From contig JAJDAY010000037.1 of assembly GCA_029261655.1 (NCBI GenBank), forward strand, positions 1 through 64,000: a stretch of DNA of 64,000 nucleotides, written 5' to 3'. The notes below the pieces were generated by a model. It worked only from the letters and a program-made list of their open reading frames with translations, was not told where the DNA came from and did not search any database. The position numbers were made by a program, and so were the translations under genes. This document shows, piece by piece, positions 54,961 to 63,833 of the stretch; within the stretch, counting starts at the first letter, position 1, and each line of letters starts with the position of its first letter. This stretch comes from Nitrospinaceae bacterium (GTDB taxonomy: Bacteria; Nitrospinota; Nitrospinia; Nitrospinales; VA-1).

Positions 54961-55908
54961 TTAGTTGCCTTTATAAGAGTTCACTTTAGCCTTGAAGTAT
55001 TCCAGGGTGGATTTTAATCCTTCATCCAAACCGACCTTCGGTTCCCAGTCGAGTACTTTTTTTGCCAAAGAAATGTCCGGCTGCCTGACTTTCGGGTCAT
55101 CCACCGGCAGTGCAGTGTAAATGATTTTACTCTTGCTTCCAGTGGCTTGCAAAATTTTCTCGGCCATCTCCTTGATACTCATTTCCTTAGGGTTGCCAAT
55201 GTTCACCGGATTGTTCATGTCGGAGGTCAGCAGGCGGTGAATTCCTTCGATGAGATCCTGGACATAGCAAAAACTTCGGGTCTGACTGCCGTCGCCGTAG
55301 ATGGTGATGTCTTCGCCCATAAGGGCTTGGTTGATGAAGTTCGGTATGGCGCGGCCATCCTGCAACCGCATTCTGGGGCCGTAGGTGTTGAAGATCCTGA
55401 CGATCTTGGCGTCGAGTCCGTGAGCGCGATGATAAGCCATGACCATCGCCTCGGAGAATCGTTTGGCTTAATCGTAAACCCCGCGCGGTCCCACAGGATT
55501 GACGTTGCCCCAGTAGTTTTCCTTTTGAGGGTGAATCAGAGGGTCTCCATACACTTCGGAGGTGGACGAAATCAAATACACCGCGCGCTTGGCTTCCGCC
55601 AACCCCAGAGTGTTGTGGGTGCCAAGCGATCCGACTTTAAGAGTGGGTATCGGATGGATCAGGTAGTCGATGGGACTCGCAGGAGAAGCAAAATGCAGAA
55701 CATAATCCAGAGGGCCGTCGATCTTGATGTGGTTGGTTACGTTGTGCTTGATAAAACTGAATTTGCTACTTTTGATGTGGGCGATATTTCCCAGCGATCC
55801 GGTGAGCAGGTTATCCATGCAGATAACCTCGTGACCCTTGGCCAGCAGATAATCGCAGAAATGAGACCCAAGAAATCCGGCGCCTCCGGTGATCAATGTT
55901 CTAGGCAT
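54961..55908 (-). pseudogene. uxs: UDP-glucuronate decarboxylase (UXS-like), interrupted by an in-frame stop
   Basis: The gene encodes a 315-codon extended SDR that would make UDP-xylose from UDP-glucuronate. It begins [20 protein letters not shown] and has the UXS block [20 protein letters not shown] with [14 protein letters not shown]. There a TAA (55468-55470) replaces the Glu codon of the usual Y-D-E-A-K, between the catalytic Tyr and Lys; the frame then continues as [17 protein letters not shown] to the normal C-terminus. The lesion is one base (GAA to TAA) with no frameshift. The start overlaps the fmt stop by eight bases. It is either a recent nonsense mutation or a sequencing error. 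Confidence 0.85.
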
Positions 55909-56872
55909 GAGTTCCTCTGGTTGGTGTTGAAAGTTCAGGGTGTCTATCGAAAACATTCCCTTTTTGCATTTTATGTCCGGCAAGAAAACTTTTGGCGGAC
56001 ATCATTTTTTTTCCTTCCGGTTGTAATTGAGTGAGGACCAGACGGCCTTTGCCGGTTCCCACTTCGATTCCGTGGTCGGTGACCCGGGTGATCCTTCCCG
56101 GCGAATCACTGCCTTCTCCGGCGGTGGTCTCAACAACGCCCAGACGCAGACGTTTGGCCTGAAAAAACGTGAACGCCCCCGGCCACGGCGTGAGTCCCCT
56201 CACCAGATTGCGCAGGTCGATGGCGTCTTTTTCCCAATGAATCAGCCCGTCCTGTTTTTTCAGCTTGGGCGCGGTTGTGGCCTGGTCATTGTCCTGAGCA
56301 ACCGGGGTCAACGTCCGGTCCTTCATCTGCTGAAGCGTTTTCATCACCAGAGCGGCGCCCATTTTCGCCAGCCGGTCGTGCAGGGTTTGGGCGTTGTCCT
56401 GGTCCGTGATCGGAGTTTTTTCAGTCAGCAGGATGTCGCCCGTGTCCATGCCTCGGTCCATTTTCATGGTGGTGACCCCGGATTCTTTTTCGCCCTCGAT
56501 GATGGCCCAGTTGATGGGGGCCGCCCCCCGGTATTTGGGTAGCAGTGACGAGTGCAGATTCATGCAAAAGTGTTTGGGGATATCGAGGACCGCTTGTTTC
56601 AAAATCTGGCCGTAAGCGACGACCACGATCACGTCAGGCTTGAGATCACGCAGTGTTTTAATAAATTTTGGGTCGCCGGCTTTTTCCGGTTGCAGGACGT
56701 CGATACCTGATTGTTGCGCCAGGATTTTTATGGGCGAGGCTGTGAGGCCCTGACCACGGCCTTTTGGCCGGTCGGGTTGGGTGACGACCGCGATCACCGA
56801 ATGCTCGGACAGGGAGAGTTCCGAGAGAGTGGGCACGGAGAATTCCGGCGTTCCCATAAAGACGATGTTCAT
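55901..56872 (-). CDS. fmt: Methionyl-tRNA formyltransferase
   Basis: This 323-residue enzyme formylates initiator Met-tRNA using 10-formyl-tetrahydrofolate. The catalytic trio is present: Asn105 and His107 in [18 protein letters not shown] and Asp143 in [11 protein letters not shown]. The C-terminal tRNA-binding domain follows ([15 protein letters not shown]). It starts within the def stop (ATGA overlap), the common def-fmt arrangement. Confidence 0.97.
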   Translation of the reverse strand: MNIVFMGTPEFSVPTLSELSLSEHSVIAVVTQPDRPKGRGQGLTASPIKILAQQSGIDVLQPEKAGDPKFIKTLRDLKPDVIVVVAYGQILKQAVLDIPKHFCMNLHSSLLPKYRGAAPINWAIIEGEKESGVTTMKMDRGMDTGDILLTEKTPITDQDNAQTLHDRLAKMGAALVMKTLQQMKDRTLTPVAQDNDQATTAPKLKKQDGLIHWEKDAIDLRNLVRGLTPWPGAFTFFQAKRLRLGVVETTAGEGSDSPGRITRVTDHGIEVGTGKGRLVLTQLQPEGKKMMSAKSFLAGHKMQKGNVFDRHPELSTPTRGTHA

Positions 56873-57381
56873 TCCACCATCTCTTTCTGCTTTTTCTTGA
56901 ATTTACGCTTGAGCAAATCCCGTCTGGCTTTTCCCAGGTTGTCCCAGAACAAAGAGCCGTTGAGATGATCCATCTCATGCTGAAAGGCGCGGGCCATAAA
57001 ACCTTCGGCTTCATAACGAACGTCGTTGCCGTTGATATCGATGGCTTTGATTTCCACATGCAAGGCTCTTTTGACCGTGGCAAACACCTCCGGGATGCTG
57101 AGACACCCTTCTTCTGCGAGTTCTTCCCCCTCCATCGCCGTGATCACGGGATTGATCAGGGTGACAAGATCGTGTTCGCCTTTTTGGATCCCCATGTCGA
57201 CCACAAAAAGGTTGTGGGCCATGCCCACCTGATTCGCCGCCAGTCCGGCTCCCTTGGCATCGAGCGTGGTTTCAAACATGTCCTCGGTCAGCTTTACAAT
57301 GGCTTCGTCAATATTTTCAACGGGCGCCCCTTTTTTTCTAAGGACAGGGTCCAGCCAGTTTTTGATGGTCAAAATGGTCAC
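56869..57381 (-). CDS. def: Peptide deformylase
   Basis: This 170-residue metalloenzyme removes the N-formyl group added through Fmt. All three motifs are intact: GLAANQ (46-51), EGCLS with metal ligand Cys93, and HEMDH (135-139) providing two His ligands and the catalytic Glu136. It is followed by a charged C-terminal helix. It overlaps fmt by four bases. Confidence 0.97.
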   Translation of the reverse strand: MTILTIKNWLDPVLRKKGAPVENIDEAIVKLTEDMFETTLDAKGAGLAANQVGMAHNLFVVDMGIQKGEHDLVTLINPVITAMEGEELAEEGCLSIPEVFATVKRALHVEIKAIDINGNDVRYEAEGFMARAFQHEMDHLNGSLFWDNLGKARRDLLKRKFKKKQKEMVE

Positions 57382-57458
57382 GCCACGCGCTCTTTTTTGA
57401 AAATGGTTCGATAATAAACGATTCTGTAAAGTCTAAACTATCAGCCCTGGTTTGTCAT

Positions 57459-57483
57459 GAATAAACCCGCTACGCAATGCGGG
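57459..57483 (-). terminator. Rho-independent terminator after argJ
   Basis: In the minus direction CCCGC, an 8-base loop and GCGGG are followed by TTTATTC. It lies about 80 bases past the argJ stop and before def, so def-fmt may have its own promoter. Confidence 0.6.
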
Positions 57484-57563
57484 AAGAAAAAGTTGGGTAT
57501 GACTCAGAGTTCCGTAAGCCGTAAACCCATCGCTCGTTTATATCGGGTTCAGCGTCACGCGGG

Positions 57564-58772
57564 TCAGGTGGTGTATTCGGCGTTGATTTTAACGTAATCG
57601 TAGGAAAAATCGCAGGTATAGACCTCAGCCGTTTCGTTGCCGTTTTTGAGGTCGATGGCAATGAGAATCGTCGGTTTCTGCATTTTTCGGCGAAGCGAAT
57701 CCATGGAAGCGTGTCGGGTGGGGTTGTCGTTTTCGTACAGGGTGGCCCCGTTCAGGCGGATCACGATCCGGTCCGGGTGAATGGGCACACCGGCGTAGCC
57801 GATCGCGCAGATGATGCGTCCCCAATTGGGGTCTTCTCCAAAAATCGCGGTTTTGACCAGAGAAGAAGTGGCGACCGACTCAGCCACTTTTTTGGCGTGA
57901 TTTTTGGTTTTTGCGCCGCTCACGCGAACGGTCACGAATTTGGTGGCGCCTTCACCGTCTTTGACGATTTGAAACGCCAGGTTTTTGCTCACCTCGGTCA
58001 AGGCGGCGGTGAACTGGGCGTATTCTTTTGATCCCGGTTTGATGGGTTTATTTCCCGCCTGTCCGTTGGCCATCACGATGAAGGTGTCGTTGGTGCTCAT
58101 GTCGCCATCAACGGTGATGCTGTTAAAAGAAGCTTCGTTCGCCTCTTTGAGGGCCTGTTGTAAAGTCGAGGGGTCGATGCGGGCGTTGGTCTGCACGAAG
58201 GCCAGCATGGTGGCCATGTTCGGATGGATCATACCGGAACCCTTGGCGATGCCACCGATCACGATTTTGTTTTTACCAATGGAGAAGCGGGCGACCGCGG
58301 TTTTGCGCGTGAGGTCGGTGGTCATGATCGCCTCCGCCGCGTCGTTCATGCCTTTGGCAGAGCATTTTTCGACCAGTTCGGGAACGCCGTCCGTCAACTT
58401 ATTTGGCGGCAAAGGAACGCCGATGACGCCAGTTGAAGCGATCAGTATTTCCTCTTTGGAGATCATAAGCTCACGGGCAAGACGGTCGATGAGCGTTTTA
58501 CAGTCTGTCATCCCCTGCTTGCCGATACAGGCGTTGGCGTTGCCGCTGTTGATCACGATGGCGCGGATGGGACCAGCTTTTTTTACCGTCCGGCGGCTTA
58601 AAGTAACGCTTGCGGCCTGCACCCGGTTTTTGGTGAAGACTCCGGCGGCCACAGCAGGCGTGGTGCTCAAAATGAGGGCCAGATCCTTGGCACCGTTTTT
58701 TTTGAGACCACAGGCGATGCCGGCGGCTTTGAAGCCCGGAACCTGATAGTTTTTTGGAGTGGGTGTTTTCAT
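57564..58772 (-). CDS. argJ: Bifunctional glutamate N-acetyltransferase / ornithine acetyltransferase ArgJ
   Basis: This 402-residue self-cleaving enzyme recycles the acetyl group in arginine synthesis by transferring it from N-acetylornithine to glutamate. The cleavage site Thr188 is in KGSGMIHPNMATMLAF, splitting it into alpha and beta chains. Other ArgJ blocks are NSGNANACIGKQG, SITVDGDMSTNDTFIVMANG and FGEDPNWGRIICAIGYAG. Whether it also makes acetylglutamate with acetyl-CoA cannot be told from sequence. It follows argC in the same direction across 168 bases that contain a palindromic repeat. Confidence 0.97.
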   Translation of the reverse strand: MKTPTPKNYQVPGFKAAGIACGLKKNGAKDLALILSTTPAVAAGVFTKNRVQAASVTLSRRTVKKAGPIRAIVINSGNANACIGKQGMTDCKTLIDRLARELMISKEEILIASTGVIGVPLPPNKLTDGVPELVEKCSAKGMNDAAEAIMTTDLTRKTAVARFSIGKNKIVIGGIAKGSGMIHPNMATMLAFVQTNARIDPSTLQQALKEANEASFNSITVDGDMSTNDTFIVMANGQAGNKPIKPGSKEYAQFTAALTEVSKNLAFQIVKDGEGATKFVTVRVSGAKTKNHAKKVAESVATSSLVKTAIFGEDPNWGRIICAIGYAGVPIHPDRIVIRLNGATLYENDNPTRHASMDSLRRKMQKPTILIAIDLKNGNETAEVYTCDFSYDYVKINAEYTT

Positions 58773-58805
58773 AAACTTAGCTTTTTACCTTGGACCAACT
58801 CAAAA

Positions 58806-58893
58806 CGTCATCGCGAGCCGTAAAGCGGCGCGGCGATTCAGAGGCTTCCAAGGTCTCTGGATTGCTTCGTCGCTTATGCTCCTCGCAACGACG
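58806..58893. repeat. Palindromic intergenic repeat element (about 39-base inverted arms)
   Basis: The left arm starts CGTCATCGCGAGCCGTAAAG (58806-58843) and the right arm (58855-58893), read in reverse complement, starts CGTCGTTGCGAGGAGCATAA; both arms end in TTCAGAG or CCAGAG at an 11-base centre. This GTCATTGCGAGGAGCGAAG...GCAATCCAGAG type is a known class of dispersed palindromic repeats in several bacterial genomes. It would form a large hairpin in the argC-argJ transcript. Confidence 0.75.
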
Positions 58894-58940
58894 AGTTATG
58901 CAAAGGTTGTTTCTCCACAGAGGAGTTAAAGTCGCGCTGG

Positions 58941-59978
58941 TTATGGAAAAATGCCGGGCGAATCGAGCGCGGTTTTTTCATCAAGCCCCAGCATGATGTT
59001 CATATTTTGAATGGCCTGGCCTGCCGCACCCTTGACCAGATTGTCGATGGCAGAGGTGATGATGACGCGGCCTGCGCGCGCATCGACGGCAAGCCCAATA
59101 TCGCAATAATTGGAAGCCTGGACCGTGTGGGTGTTGGCGAAAGTTCCAAGGTTCAATAGGCGGACGAACGGTTCGTTTTTATAATATTCACGATAATGTT
59201 TGTCCAGTTTTTCAAGCGCCAGGTCTTTTTTCAGGTTGAGGTAAACGGTGCTCAGCATGCCGCGCGTCATCGGCATCAGGTGAGGCGAAAACGTCACTTT
59301 AATTGTGCGCCCCTTGAGGGCTGAAATTTCCTGTTCGATTTCAGGGGTGTGGCGATGCGTTCCAAGACCGTAGGCTGAAACCGCTTCGTTGCATTCGGCG
59401 AATTGAGTGTTGATGACAGCTTTTCGGCCCGCACCAGAAACGCCGGATTTACAATCGGCGATGATCGAATCCAGATCCACCCAGTCGGTTGCGATCAACG
59501 GTAAAACAGCGAGCAGGACCGAGGTCGGGTAACAGCCGGGGTTGGCGACCAGCTTCGCCGATTGGATGCTGTCCCGATGCAGTTCCGGAAGGCCATAAAC
59601 CGCCTGATCGAGAGTTTCCTTTTGTTCGTGGGGAACGGAGTACCATTGCTGAAATGTTTCCTGTGATTTCAAGCGGTAGTCGGCGCTCAGGTCGATCACC
59701 CGGCAATCGCCGTTCAGAAAAGCCGGAACCTGATTCATGGCGGTGGTGTGCGGCAACGCCAGAAACAGAATATCGCATTCCCCGGCGATGCCTGAACTGA
59801 GCGGGCTGAATTTTAAATCCGAAAAACCGCCAAAGGATGGGAAAATATCGGCCAGCTTCTGACCTTGGTATTTTTCCGAGGTGATGGCGGTTATTGTGAC
59901 TTCAGGATGTTTTATCAGCAGACGAAGGAGTTCCAGCCCTGTGTAACCGCTTGCGCCTGCGATGCCGACTTTAATCAT
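58941..59978 (-). CDS. argC: N-acetyl-gamma-glutamyl-phosphate reductase
   Basis: This 345-residue NADPH enzyme reduces N-acetylglutamyl phosphate in arginine synthesis. It begins MIKVGIAGASGYTGLELLRL, the nucleotide-binding start of ArgC, and carries the catalytic Cys149 in VANPGCYPTSVLLA. The C-terminal half has SGAGRKAVINTQFAECNEAV, HRHTPEIEQE and PHLMPMTRGMLSTVYLNL. The start at 59978 is preferred; an open frame extends to 60059 but the extra 27 residues are not ArgC-like. It follows rpsI by 168 bases. Confidence 0.97.
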   Translation of the reverse strand: MIKVGIAGASGYTGLELLRLLIKHPEVTITAITSEKYQGQKLADIFPSFGGFSDLKFSPLSSGIAGECDILFLALPHTTAMNQVPAFLNGDCRVIDLSADYRLKSQETFQQWYSVPHEQKETLDQAVYGLPELHRDSIQSAKLVANPGCYPTSVLLAVLPLIATDWVDLDSIIADCKSGVSGAGRKAVINTQFAECNEAVSAYGLGTHRHTPEIEQEISALKGRTIKVTFSPHLMPMTRGMLSTVYLNLKKDLALEKLDKHYREYYKNEPFVRLLNLGTFANTHTVQASNYCDIGLAVDARAGRVIITSAIDNLVKGAAGQAIQNMNIMLGLDEKTALDSPGIFP

Positions 59979-60146
59979 AGTCTTAATTTGTAACGCGGGA
60001 TTTATAACAATTGCTTTGTGACTATAGGGAGTGGAGAAAACCAGGAAAATATTCGACATGCGACAGGATTCAATCTAATGAAAAACCCATCGCACGTCAA
60101 CATTTCATCCAGGATTGGCCTGGTCAGCGGAACGCTGTTTTTGGGA

Positions 60147-60545
60147 TTATCGCTTGGAGAATTGAAACTTTTTGCGCGCGCCGGGTTGACCGTATTTTTT
60201 CCGCTCCACTTCACGGGCGTCCCTGGTGAGAAACCCTGCTCTCTTTAAGGGAGTGCGAAGATTGGGATCGGTGACAATAAGAGCCCTGGCGATTCCAAGG
60301 CGCATGGCACCGGATTGGCCAGCCAGACCGCCGCCGATCACCGTGACTTTGACATCGTAAGATTTCAGGGTTTCAGTCAAAACCAGAGGCAGTTTGACGT
60401 TGGTTTCCAGACTGTCCCGGCGGAAATACTCTTTCAAGTCGCGTTTGTTGACGGAAATATTACCCTCGCCGCGTTCCAACCACACTTTAGCGATCGCTTC
60501 TTTTCGTTTTCCTGTGGCATAGAACTTTTCTTCAACTTCCATCAA
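60147..60545 (-). CDS. rpsI: 30S ribosomal protein S9
   Basis: This 132-residue protein matches S9 length (about 130). It has [40 protein letters not shown] and the basic C-terminal tail [17 protein letters not shown] that reaches the P site. It follows rplM by 53 bases, the usual rplM-rpsI order. Confidence 0.98.
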   Translation of the reverse strand: MMEVEEKFYATGKRKEAIAKVWLERGEGNISVNKRDLKEYFRRDSLETNVKLPLVLTETLKSYDVKVTVIGGGLAGQSGAMRLGIARALIVTDPNLRTPLKRAGFLTRDAREVERKKYGQPGARKKFQFSKR

Positions 60546-60598
60546 TCGGCTCCTAAAATTATCAAAAAAAAATGGGTCAGCGCAATGGGGGCGACCTT

Positions 60599-61027
60599 CT
60601 AAACTGTTACAGTGTCAGGATTCTGCCCTACATGCGGGTGTTGTTCGTTATCGTAAATGCGGAAATTCAGGTGCAAAGACCGGCCCAGCCGGTTTTTCGG
60701 AAGCATTCCCACAATCGCTTTTTTGAGCAGGTTTGAAGGATTTTTTTCCCGTATTTGCTGTGCCGTGGTGGACTTAATTCCGCCAGGATAGCCGGTGTGA
60801 TGATAATATATCTTGTCATCCCATTTCTTTCCGGTCAGCCGGACTTTGGCGGCGTTGATGATGATCACGTTATCGCCGGTATCCACATGCGGGGTGAAAA
60901 TGGGCTTGTTTTTGCCGCGGATGATCTGGGCGGCCTTACTGGCAACGCGGCCCAGGACTTGATCCGAGGCGTCGATGATCACCCATTTTTTTTCAAAGTC
61001 GCCTTTTTTGGCGGAATAGGTCTTCAT
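60599..61027 (-). CDS. rplM: 50S ribosomal protein L13
   Basis: This 142-residue protein matches L13 length. It begins [20 protein letters not shown] and has the L13 signature region [20 protein letters not shown] as well as [20 protein letters not shown] and [10 protein letters not shown]. It is the first gene of the long minus-strand series and has a near-consensus promoter 53 bases upstream. Confidence 0.98.
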   Translation of the reverse strand: MKTYSAKKGDFEKKWVIIDASDQVLGRVASKAAQIIRGKNKPIFTPHVDTGDNVIIINAAKVRLTGKKWDDKIYYHHTGYPGGIKSTTAQQIREKNPSNLLKKAIVGMLPKNRLGRSLHLNFRIYDNEQHPHVGQNPDTVTV

Positions 61028-61079
61028 TTAGATTCTGTCTTTCTGTTTCAAATTCGGCTTAACGGATAATAAACCGTTG

Positions 61080-61108
61080 ATAGTAAGAAAATCCGGGTCT
61101 TCTGTCAA
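61080..61108 (-). promoter_or_regulatory. Sigma-70 promoter of rplM-rpsI
   Basis: In the minus direction TTGACA (61108-61103), 17 bases and TACTAT (61085-61080) match the consensus 6/6 and 5/6 with ideal spacing. The predicted start near 61073 leaves a 46-base leader before the rplM ATG. Confidence 0.85.
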
Positions 61109-61147
61109 TGGTTTTGTTGCCAAAACTTAAAAAATACAAGGCCGTTG

Positions 61148-61177
61148 TTGAAAAAAGGGCGAGTCGGGCGGTATTTT
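61148..61177 (+). promoter_or_regulatory. Possible sigma-70 promoter facing shc
   Basis: TTGAAA and TATTTT with an 18-base spacer (5/6 and 4/6 matches) lie in the 301-base divergent gap between rplM and shc. It would leave a leader of about 145 bases. The rest of that gap (61109-61328) shows nothing else I can support. Confidence 0.35.
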
Positions 61178-61328
61178 GGATGACTCCGGTTGGATGAATT
61201 CCCAGAGGAAAGCGGTTCATCGGTTGCCGGCTTTCTTTTTGTGTCTAAATACGGTATTTTATCCGCCCGGAAATAACCAGCAGTGCGCCGGACCCAATTT
61301 TAGTGAACCCTGGTGTTTAGGATAGCTT

Positions 61329-63269
61329 ATGGCGACCCGTTTATCTTTAGCAGGCAATGAAATGAATGACATGACAAAACCGCAAACCACTGATTTGGAT
61401 CGGGGCATCGAACGCTCCAGAGACTATCTCCTGTCTTGTCAGGCGGACGAGGGGTTCTGGGTGGATGAACTGGAATCGAACGCCACGATAACGGCGGAAC
61501 TGATTTTTTTCATGCACATGACGGGGCAGGTGGACCGGGAAAAACAGGAGAGACTTGCTCGTTATCTGCTCAAGAAGCAAAGGGAGGACGGCAGTTGGAC
61601 CCTCTATTACGGCGGACCCTGCGACATCAATTCGACGGTGGAATCCTATTTGGCTTTGAAGATGGCGGGGTTTTCTGCAGACCACGAGGCGCTCAAAAGG
61701 GCGAAGGCGGCGGTTTTGGCCAACGGCGGGATCAAAAAGACCCGGGTCTTCACCAAAATTTTTCTCGCCCTGTTCGGGCAGATTTCCTGGGACGTGCCGC
61801 CGGCGGTCCCGGTCGAGGTGGTTCTTCTGCCCGACGGTTGCTGGATGAATATCTATGAAATTTCCAGCTGGTCGCGCGGGACCGTGGTTCCCCTGTCGGT
61901 GGTGTGCGCTCATAAACCCGTCCACCGATTGGAGCAGGGCGTGCAGGAGCTGTTCACGGACGCCGATCAGGACCTGGGGTTTCATGCCGACGGCCATCTG
62001 TTTTCCTCGTGGAGAAATTTCTTCATTCATCTGGATGGTTTTTTCAAGTTTGTGGGGAAGTCGCCCTGGAAACCTTTCAGGCGCCCGGCCTTGAAAAAAG
62101 CCGAAGCCTGGGTCCTGTCGCATCAGGAGAAAGAGGGCGATTTTGGTGGCATTCAACCGGCCATGCTCAATTCCCTGCTGGCCCTGCACCTTTTGGGATA
62201 CGCCAAAGATCATCCGGCAATGGTGAAGGGCATGGAAGCCGTCGACCGCTTTCTCATTGAACGGGAGGACCACACTTTCATGCAGGCCTGTGTCTCGCCG
62301 CTTTGGGACACGGCCATCGCCTGCAACGCGCTTCTGGACTCCGGCCTGCCGGCGGATGACCCGGCGCTCGTCAAGGCCGGGGAGTGGATACTGAAAAAGC
62401 AGGTCAGAAACCCTGGCGACTGGTCGGTGAAGAATCCGCACACCGAGCCTGGGGGCTGGGCGTTTGAGTTTTATAACGAGCTGTACCCGGATACCGACGA
62501 CACGGCGGAAATTTTAATCGCCCTGGATCGCATCGCCATACCCGATCACCGTTGGAAACACAAAGAATGCCAGCGGGCGTTGACCTGGCTGCTCAGCATG
62601 CAAAGCAAAAACGGCGGCTGGGGGGCATTCGATCAGGACAACGACAAGGAAATTCTGAACGAAGTTCCTTTTGCGGATCATAAAGCGTTGCTCGATCCGC
62701 CGACGGTGGATGTTTCCAGCAGAATCCTGTGGTGTCTGGGGAGACTGGGCTTTAAGAGGGATCACCCGGCAGTACAAAGGGCTCTGGAGTTTGTGAAATC
62801 CAGTCAGGAGCCGGATGGCTGTTGGTGGGGCCGGTGGGGCGTCAATTATATTTACGGAACTTTTTTAGCCCTGAACGGTCTGCTCTCCATGAAGGAGGAC
62901 ATGAGTCGGCCTTTTATTCTGAAGGCCACGGGTTGGCTGGAAAGTTGCCAAAACGAAGACGGCGGCTGGGGCGAGACCTGCGAAAGTTATGCGAAACCGG
63001 AACTGCGCGGTCAGGGAGTGAGCACCGCGTCGCAAACTGCGTGGGCGATTTTAGGGTTGGTCGCGGGGGGGAAAGCCAGTAACCCGGCTACAAAAAGGGG
63101 CGTCGAATTTTTACTGAAATCGCAAAATGAAGCAGGGAGCTGGTACGAGGATGAATTCACCGGAACGGGTTTTCCGGAACATTTTTTTATCAAATATCAT
63201 ATGTATCAGCACTTTTTCCCCCTGATGGCGCTGTCCCGCTATCGCAATGCCTGTCAGGAGCCGGAATGA
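61329..63269 (+). CDS. shc: Squalene-hopene cyclase
   Basis: This 646-residue membrane-associated triterpene cyclase (the family is about 630-670) makes hopene from squalene, the first committed step of hopanoid lipids. The catalytic DXDD is D388-T-D390-D391 in ELYPDTDDTAEILIALD. QW repeats are abundant, e.g. QREDGSWTLYYGG, SKNGGWGAFDQDN, DGCWWGRWGVNYIYGTFLAL and NEDGGWGETCESY; EFTGTGFPEHFFIKYHMYQH is a conserved C-terminal block. AGGA lies seven bases before the ATG. Squalene synthesis genes (hpnCDE) are not in the window. The hopanoids fit an aerobic marine diderm. Confidence 0.96.
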   Translation: MATRLSLAGNEMNDMTKPQTTDLDRGIERSRDYLLSCQADEGFWVDELESNATITAELIFFMHMTGQVDREKQERLARYLLKKQREDGSWTLYYGGPCDINSTVESYLALKMAGFSADHEALKRAKAAVLANGGIKKTRVFTKIFLALFGQISWDVPPAVPVEVVLLPDGCWMNIYEISSWSRGTVVPLSVVCAHKPVHRLEQGVQELFTDADQDLGFHADGHLFSSWRNFFIHLDGFFKFVGKSPWKPFRRPALKKAEAWVLSHQEKEGDFGGIQPAMLNSLLALHLLGYAKDHPAMVKGMEAVDRFLIEREDHTFMQACVSPLWDTAIACNALLDSGLPADDPALVKAGEWILKKQVRNPGDWSVKNPHTEPGGWAFEFYNELYPDTDDTAEILIALDRIAIPDHRWKHKECQRALTWLLSMQSKNGGWGAFDQDNDKEILNEVPFADHKALLDPPTVDVSSRILWCLGRLGFKRDHPAVQRALEFVKSSQEPDGCWWGRWGVNYIYGTFLALNGLLSMKEDMSRPFILKATGWLESCQNEDGGWGETCESYAKPELRGQGVSTASQTAWAILGLVAGGKASNPATKRGVEFLLKSQNEAGSWYEDEFTGTGFPEHFFIKYHMYQHFFPLMALSRYRNACQEPE

Positions 63270-63275
63270 AGCTTT

Positions 63276-63833
63276 TCAGTAGTGCCGCATCAATTCCACG
63301 GCAAACTTGGTGCGGGTCAGGCTTTCCGTGGCGGACGCGATGACCTCTCCGCTGGCGATGTCGATGAGGGTCAGGTGAACGTCGAGGTTCGTCCCCAAAT
63401 CTGTCAGCTTACCGGTCAGGATGGCTTGCGCGTTTAAGGCTTTGCCCAGCCTTTCAAGCTCCGCCCTAGTGTAGGCGAAGGAGGCCGGCAGGTTGAGCTT
63501 GGTCAAAACATCGTCGACTTCTCCCTTCTGGGTCACCCGAAACACCCTTTTTTTGGCGATGGCCTCCACCACCCGGGTGGAAATGTATTCCCCCAGAATC
63601 GGAGATTTCAACTCCGCGTTGACCGGGTCGATCACCGCCACTCGGCTGATTTCATACTCGAAGGTGTCTGTGGACAATTTGGTGACCAGCTTTTCCGCTT
63701 TCCCCTTGTAATAACTGGAGTCCGACTGGGTTTGAAACCAGGAGGACCAGCCATCCGACGGAGCCATTTTGACTTCGCAGGCGGTCAGTAAAAACAGTAG
63801 GATGGGAAGATAAAAAAGGTTTTTTGTTTTCAT
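63276..63833 (-). CDS. FlgO/CsgG-like lipoprotein
   Basis: From ATG 63833 the protein is about 185 residues with a lipobox L-L-T-A-C. The mature part has the FlgO/CsgG-type fold pattern: RVAVIDPVNAELKSPILGEY, ISTRVVEAIAKKRVFRVTQK, AELERLGKALNAQAILTGKL and LDVHLTLIDIASGEVIASAT. FlgO-like proteins are outer-membrane-associated and often linked to flagella or surface-structure assembly; the exact role here is unknown. A TTG at 63851 is a less likely start. It converges on shc, six bases apart. The last 167 bases of the window hold no gene. Confidence 0.75.
   Translation of the reverse strand: MKTKNLFYLPILLFLLTACEVKMAPSDGWSSWFQTQSDSSYYKGKAEKLVTKLSTDTFEYEISRVAVIDPVNAELKSPILGEYISTRVVEAIAKKRVFRVTQKGEVDDVLTKLNLPASFAYTRAELERLGKALNAQAILTGKLTDLGTNLDVHLTLIDIASGEVIASATESLTRTKFAVELMRHY

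Noticed and set aside
57470-57661. 63-codon minus frame at the end of argJ
   Set aside because: It overlaps the argJ coding end and its terminator; no independent support.
59979-60059. Extended N-terminus of ArgC (27 extra residues)
   Set aside because: ArgC proteins start at the M-x-K-V-G-I-x-G-A-S-G position, which is ATG 59978; the upstream part is unlike the family.
61347-62441. 364-codon open frame antisense to shc
   Set aside because: It lies wholly under a well-supported squalene-hopene cyclase, has no ribosome site and shows the Arg/His/Gly-rich composition of a shadow frame.
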